From Sediminibacterium soli (GTDB lineage: Bacteria; Bacteroidota; Bacteroidia; Chitinophagales; Chitinophagaceae), in assembly GCF_009939225.1 (NCBI RefSeq), contig NZ_JAACJR010000008.1, positions 245,107 to 309,106 of the forward strand: a stretch of 64,000 bases of DNA. The letters are read 5' to 3'. Shown one piece after another: positions 60,901-64,000 of the stretch. The notes under the pieces are model-generated. The model was not told the DNA's origin and ran no database searches. It saw only the letters and a program-made list of their open reading frames with translations. How positions within the stretch are numbered: position 1 is the stretch's first letter; every line of letters begins with the position of its first letter. The position numbers and the translations under genes are program-made.

Positions 60901-62385
60901 AAGCAGGAATGCGCCCAGAATGGCAAAGGATACGGTTTGCGCCATTGGCTTAAACATTTTCCCTTCAACACCTACAAGAGCCCAAAGCGGCAAATAAACA
61001 ATCAGGATAATAATTTGACCAAAGGCAGCGGAGCTCATCATTTTACCAGCAGACTCCCGAACCTCTTCATCCATTTGAGTAGAAGACAATTTTTTTATTC
61101 CAGGATGATGATGTTTGCTTTGTGTGATCCTGTGCATAACTGCTTCCACTATTATGACGGCACCATCCACTATTAACCCAAAATCGATTGCCCCCAAACT
61201 CATCAAGTTGCCTGATACTCCAAACAAGTTCATCATGGCCACGGCAAACAACATGGAAAGTGGAATAACGGAGGCTACTACCAAACCACCACGAAGATTC
61301 CCAAGGAATAAGATGAGGACAAAGATTACGATTAAGGCGCCTTCAGCTAAATTTTTGGTCACTGTGGCAATTGCACTGTCTACCAGTTTCTTTCTGTCAA
61401 GGTAAGGCTCAATCGTTACGCCTTTTGGAAGCGTCTTTTTAATCTGCTCAATTTTCTCTTTTACATTGGTAATAACTTCAGAAGAGTTTGCGCCCTTAAG
61501 CATCATCACAATACCGGTAACCACTTCGCCTTGCCCGTTTCGTGTCGCCGCCCCATAACGTACACCATGTCCAAACTGAACTCCTGCGACGTCACGGATC
61601 AATACCGGTGTTCCATCCTCATTGGCTTTGATTACAATTTTGTTTAACTCATCAAGATTTTTTATTAAACCCTCACTTCGTATGAAGTAAGCATTTGGGT
61701 TTTTATCAATGTACGCACCACCTGTATTCTGATTGTTTTTCTCCAGTGCAGTAAAAATATCTGAGATTGTAACTTCCATACTGCGAAGCTTATCAGGGTC
61801 AATGGTTATTTCATATTGTTTTACAAAGCCGCCGAAACCGCTCACTTCAGCAACTCCGGGAGTACCCAATAACTGGCGCTTGATGATCCAGTCCTGAATG
61901 GTGCGCAATTCGGTCGCATCGTATTTGTCTTCATATCCTTTCACTGGATGGACCACGTATTGATATATTTCTCCAAGTCCTGTAGTGACCGGAGCCATTT
62001 CGGGCTTCCCGATGCCTTCAGGAATGTTGCTTGCGGCAACTGTAAGGCGTTCTTGTACTTGCTGCCTCGCCCAGTACAAGTCCACATCTTCTTTAAACAC
62101 GATTGTAACGATGGAAAGCCCGAAGCGGGAAAAGGAGCGCATATCCTTAATGCCCGGAATACTCACCATTGTCTGCTCCACCGGAAAGGTGACCAGTTGC
62201 TCTACTTCCTGTGCCGCTAATGTTGGCGATACCGTAATTACCATGACCTGGTTATCTGTGATATCTGGAACAGCATCGATTGGGAGCTTGGTCAGGGAAT
62301 ATGTACCCCAACCAATCAGAGCGAGAGTAAATAACCCGATAAGAAGTTTATTCTTTATCGAGAATTGAATGATTTTATCTAACAT
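57985..62385 (-). CDS. CzcA-type heavy-metal RND pump fused to its TolC-like outer-membrane factor
   Basis: This 1466-residue protein has residues 1-1040 as the RND pump (12 TM, two periplasmic loops). The TM4 motif is AIDFGLIVDGAVIIVE near 400-412, with the DFG and VDG residues of the divalent-cation (CzcA-like) group, unlike the monovalent CusA group. After TM12 and a second signal-like stretch (about 1045-1060), residues 1070-1466 form a TolC/CusC-like outer-membrane factor with its coiled-coil repeats. A pump and its channel in one chain is a known Bacteroidota layout. It would remove Zn, Cd, Co or Ni. The adaptor is downstream. Confidence 0.93.
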   Translation of the reverse strand: MLDKIIQFSIKNKLLIGLFTLALIGWGTYSLTKLPIDAVPDITDNQVMVITVSPTLAAQEVEQLVTFPVEQTMVSIPGIKDMRSFSRFGLSIVTIVFKEDVDLYWARQQVQERLTVAASNIPEGIGKPEMAPVTTGLGEIYQYVVHPVKGYEDKYDATELRTIQDWIIKRQLLGTPGVAEVSGFGGFVKQYEITIDPDKLRSMEVTISDIFTALEKNNQNTGGAYIDKNPNAYFIRSEGLIKNLDELNKIVIKANEDGTPVLIRDVAGVQFGHGVRYGAATRNGQGEVVTGIVMMLKGANSSEVITNVKEKIEQIKKTLPKGVTIEPYLDRKKLVDSAIATVTKNLAEGALIVIFVLILFLGNLRGGLVVASVIPLSMLFAVAMMNLFGVSGNLMSLGAIDFGLIVDGAVIIVEAVMHRITQSKHHHPGIKKLSSTQMDEEVRESAGKMMSSAAFGQIIILIVYLPLWALVGVEGKMFKPMAQTVSFAILGAFLLSLTYVPMMSALGLSRKTEHKPNFSDRMMNFFQRMYRPVIETAIHKKLLVVMIAVGLFIITLITFSRMGGEFIPQLDEGDFAVETRVPVGSSIQQMIDVSQKAQTIILKNYPEVLQVVNKIGSGEIPTDPMPIEAGDMMVILRPKKEWKSAETREELIEKMQQSLAVIPNATFSFQQPIQMRFNELLTGAKQDVVIKIYGEDLNILSDMANDVGRKIRSIDGVEDLYIEQITGLPQIQIQLNRDKIAQYAMNVEDINNAIETAFAGKSAGVVYEGERRFDLVVRLDSAYRTDITDVKNLYVSTPSGQQIPLSEVALISYKPGPVQIQRDNAKRRITIGFNVRNRDVQSIVNDIQQVIASKVDLPAGYYVTYGGQFQNLKEATQRLAIAVPVALLLILLLLYFTFGSVKQSLLIFTAIPLSAIGGVFALLARGMPFSISAGVGFIALFGVAVLNGIVLIAEFNRLAKEGVDDIYERVLKGTRVRLRPVLMTATVASLGFLPMAISTTSGAEVQRPLATVVIGGLLSATLLTLIVLPVLYIYFTTGKVKLKKKVTMITTLLIIGSVIAPSLNVQAQNINPGLERKLSLQQAIDEALKNNNIVKIAQYQVELQQSLKAGAITIPKTDLFYTQGVVSNPTIQDNLLNVTQRLDFPTLYSSQSKLASGRIESSKRYKVIQENDLIADVKFAYLQYLYVTEKRKLLLHQDSVYSNLDRSSKLRYETGESTKLESVTSSAQSMQIKNKIEQNNADLAIAKKQLQTLLNTSDNISVADSGLTQKRLTLPTDSSAVAKNPLIQYLQQELKVNELQTKVEKNRMLPDIILGYSSQTYKGTQNVNGTNRTFTGSDRFSFYQLGVAIPIFPGGYRSRINAAKINENIAETQIALTKTTLQGELQKLVQQYYKLQNTISYYQKQALPQAELIINNSERGFQSGDISYIQHFQNLTLAISIQSDYLDNLYQYNQSVNAIETLIGNK

Positions 62386-62402
62386 TAGTTATTTATATAG
62401 TT

Positions 62403-62548
62403 AAGTGACATTAAAAAGGTATTTGCAGCAGTAAATCCTGAATCCGTTTCTAACAACATGTCACGGCTTACGAGCCTGACTGGAAAATATGATTACCTTA
62501 ATGAAGTAGCATTAATGCAAGACGGCTGTTGCGCCCAAAGTGACATTA
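62403..62548. repeat. AAGTGACATTA direct repeat upstream of the pump gene
   Basis: AAGTGACATTA occurs at 62403-62413 and 62538-62548 in the 235-bp gap before the pump gene. No promoter box was found nearby. It may be a binding site. The gap holds no credible gene; a weaker TAGGC/GCCTA inverted pair is near 62573. Confidence 0.35.
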
Positions 62549-62620
62549 GATAGGACGACGGACACCAGAATAGGCAATTCGACGCCTAAATCAAATCAGG
62601 CATTAATTGTAAGAAAGGAA

Positions 62621-63013
62621 TTAGCAGGTAGGAGGACCTCTGAGAGAGAAAGAGTGTAATCGGTAATTATCGGGAGTAACATTTATCTCCCAAAAACGCT
62701 GCTTTTTGTAATTAGCATACCAAATCAAGGAGTATTCAACCGACACCAGATAAGGCATATAATCAAGCGCTTTGATTTGGGGGTTGATTTTCTTTTCAAC
62801 TGCGCCTAAATACACCAGATTTCTTTCGGCTGAGCTGTGCTGAAAATGAGAAAATGCATTTTGAATATCTTTCAACCCGCTATTTGTCTGATGTGGTATG
62901 GTAGCGGAGTGCTCAAGTAAATCATTCTCATCAACATGAAAATGGGGTACAACATCGTGCCCCATAATTACCATGAGTGATAAAATAAAAGTGATATACC
63001 TGAATTGCTTCAT
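62621..63013 (-). CDS. small exported protein of the metal-efflux locus
   Basis: This 130-residue protein has a signal peptide (KQFRYITFILSLMVIMGHDVV) and then PHFHVDENDLLEHSATIPHQ, with closely spaced His residues that may bind metal. The C-terminus is SFSLRGPPTC. Such proteins commonly precede CzcA genes in Bacteroidota; their job is not known. The ATG at 63013 is supported by a promoter box 22-29 bases upstream; a TTG at 63037 would overlap that box. Confidence 0.68.
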   Translation of the reverse strand: MKQFRYITFILSLMVIMGHDVVPHFHVDENDLLEHSATIPHQTNSGLKDIQNAFSHFQHSSAERNLVYLGAVEKKINPQIKALDYMPYLVSVEYSLIWYANYKKQRFWEINVTPDNYRLHSFSLRGPPTC

Positions 63014-63034
63014 TATGCTATAAACACAGTTTGC

Positions 63035-63042
63035 CAAATTTA
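63035..63042 (-). promoter_or_regulatory. -7 box of the small metal-locus gene
   Basis: Minus-strand TAAATTTG matches TAnnTTTG, 22 bases before the ATG at 63013. A TTG at 63057-63059 lies 14 bases upstream, too close for a normal -33. Confidence 0.45.
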
Positions 63043-63116
63043 AGGGCTAAAGATAGCAATATTTTCTAATTTTCCGCTATCAACCTTTTAGCCTTTTACA
63101 ATATTTATTTTAAATT

Positions 63117-63734
63117 TTATAATGTGTTTCCTGCGGATCTTCTAATCCATGTTACTTTTTCCTGAACGGGCCTTCTTTTAGAAATTGCAACCGGAGGCTT
63201 CATTATGTGACCGATATAGAAAAAGCCCAACAATCTGTCCATCTTGGTTAATTGAAAATGCGCTTTTGCCTCTTCAAAGTAAGTAATCCCCGCAGTACTC
63301 CAATAACAACCTAAACCATAGGCGGTCACAGAAAGAAACATATTCTGAACTGCGCAGGCAGTAGCTTCTATTTCCTCTATCTCCGGAAGCTTATTTGTTT
63401 CATTTCTTTTCATTCCGATAACGATAACATGAGAAGACATCAAGGGATAATCGAATAGTTTCTTATACCGGCTTTCATCAAAATCGTTGCCAGCATGTTG
63501 TTTGTAAATCGTGGCCTGAAGCGCACTAAAATATTGTAACCCGTCACCCGAAAAAACGGTAAACCGCCAGGGTTCCGTCTGTTTATGATTTGGAGCACGA
63601 TTAGCATTTTCCAATATCTGCCAGATAATTTCATCGGGCACCACTTTGCCCTTCTCATATTGGTAGGGATATATACTTCTCCTATGCAATATGATAGAAT
63701 TTAATTGTTCTGCGTTATATTTTTTTTCTTTCAT
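63117..63734 (-). CDS. nitroreductase-family protein
   Basis: This 205-residue protein is an FMN-binding nitroreductase fold with RRSIYPYQ near 14, ILENANRAPNHKQTEPWRF near 41 and the C-terminal helix region SVTAYGLGCYWSTAG. It would reduce nitro or other electrophilic compounds with NAD(P)H. The substrate is unknown. It is in the cargo section and ends 83 bp before the small metal-locus protein gene start region. The P-type ATPase gene downstream stops 2 bp away, so the two are likely one operon. Confidence 0.88.
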   Translation of the reverse strand: MKEKKYNAEQLNSIILHRRSIYPYQYEKGKVVPDEIIWQILENANRAPNHKQTEPWRFTVFSGDGLQYFSALQATIYKQHAGNDFDESRYKKLFDYPLMSSHVIVIGMKRNETNKLPEIEEIEATACAVQNMFLSVTAYGLGCYWSTAGITYFEEAKAHFQLTKMDRLLGFFYIGHIMKPPVAISKRRPVQEKVTWIRRSAGNTL

Positions 63735-63736
63735 AT

Positions 63737-64000
63737 TTACCTTAATAATCTTAACCCGCTTAATATAACCAGCACCGTACTTCCTTCATGACCTACCACA
63801 CCCGATGGTAAATTAATAACACCGCCAATGAAGTTTAGTGTAATTAAGGTAAGTGCTACTGCAGTTGCAAACACCACATTTTGTTTTACCACACGGTTTG
63901 TACGCCTTCCTAATGAAATAGCAAACGGAATGTTTTCAATGTTATCTGCCATTAAAATAATATCTGCTGTTTCCATGGCCACATCCGTCCCGCCGCTTCC
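63737..64000 (-). CDS. P-type heavy-metal ATPase, C-terminal end (5' end outside window)
   Basis: Only the last 87 residues are visible; the gene continues past the right end. GSGGTDVAMETADIILMADN matches the conserved hinge region after TGDGxNDAPAL in ZntA/CadA/CopA-type ATPases. Two TM helices follow (FATAVALTLITLNFIGG and a final one), ending SGLRLLR. The substrate motif is outside the window. With the pump and the other ATPase this makes a second metal ATPase on the element. It stops 2 bp before the nitroreductase gene start. Confidence 0.88.
   Translation of the reverse strand, partial: GSGGTDVAMETADIILMADNIENIPFAISLGRRTNRVVKQNVVFATAVALTLITLNFIGGVINLPSGVVGHEGSTVLVILSGLRLLR

Larger units (their letters stand above)
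21032..64000. mobile_element. integrative conjugative element next to tRNA-Lys (right end not in window)
   Basis: Immediately after tRNA-Lys the base composition shifts to AT-richer. The region holds two large serine recombinases, a Bacteroidetes-type transfer operon (TraE, F, G, I-like, J, K, M, N) and a heavy-metal cargo block. Integration at a tRNA by a serine instead of a tyrosine recombinase is inferred from the recombinase lying at the junction. No relaxase, coupling protein or ParA is present up to 64000, so the element continues. The exact left att core cannot be fixed without an empty-site sequence. Confidence 0.85.

Noticed and set aside
57985..62385. Cu/Ag (CusA) specificity of the pump
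   Set aside because: The TM4 motif keeps DFG...VDGAV, which is typical of divalent CzcA-like pumps.

Overview
The window looks like a Bacteroidota chromosome, most likely a Chitinophagaceae-type soil or freshwater bacterium. The evidence is the TAnnTTTG promoter boxes, the general lack of Shine-Dalgarno sequences on the chromosomal side, YpdA, a fused CzcA-outer-membrane-factor pump, and the Bacteroidetes Tra set (TraE, F, G, I, J, K, M, N). A tRNA-Lys gene at 20956-21031 divides the window in two.

Positions 1-20955 are GC-richer chromosomal backbone. A plus-strand signalling operon comes first: a partial histidine kinase, a CHASE3-HAMP-GAF hybrid kinase with three receivers, a single receiver, CheR and CheB. 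Convergent to it are an aldehyde dehydrogenase and a DHDPS-family lyase, which fit hydroxyproline or pentose breakdown to 2-oxoglutarate. Housekeeping and miscellaneous genes follow: rimO, ypdA, prfC, a DUF4197 protein, a PAS sensor without an ATPase domain, lpdA, a large secreted beta-repeat protein, a SAM hydroxide adenosyltransferase and an SDR oxidoreductase.

Positions 21032-64000 are AT-richer and form one side of an integrative conjugative element next to the tRNA. The right end is outside the window. The tRNA-proximal part holds a large serine recombinase whose reading frame ends inside the antisense of the tRNA, a divergent Fic protein with an AbiEi-like N-terminus, and a second serine recombinase. 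Between the first recombinase and fic lies a five-copy array with an exact 24-bp period. Next comes a long minus-strand transfer operon, read from 47179 down to 24326. It contains a membrane protein, TraE, DUF1896, a 1846-residue methylase-helicase, TraF, TraG (VirB4), three TraI-like proteins, TraJ, K, L-like, M and N, two paralogous unknown proteins around a lipoprotein, two small proteins and the second recombinase. A structured, terminator-like RNA sits just ahead of traE. No relaxase or coupling protein is in the window, so these are presumably beyond 64000.

Positions 47431-64000 carry regulation and cargo: a lipoprotein, a helical protein that may be RteC-like, a one-protein kinase-receiver-LuxR regulator, a GNAT acetyltransferase, a 58-residue membrane protein that is easy to miss, and a STAS-like protein. 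A heavy-metal block follows: membrane-anchor protein, HupE/UreJ, two small exported proteins with His-rich tails, a P1B-type ATPase with SPA in place of the usual Cys motif, a CzcB-type adaptor, a CzcA-type pump fused to its outer-membrane channel, a small exported His-containing protein, a nitroreductase and the end of a second P-type ATPase. The TM4 motif of the pump favours divalent ions (Zn, Cd, Co or Ni) over Cu or Ag.

The strongest candidates for something new are the 24-bp-period array between recombinase and fic, the structured RNA ahead of the tra operon, the recombinase-Fic cassette with its recombinase ending in the tRNA, and the metal ATPase lacking the transport-motif cysteine.
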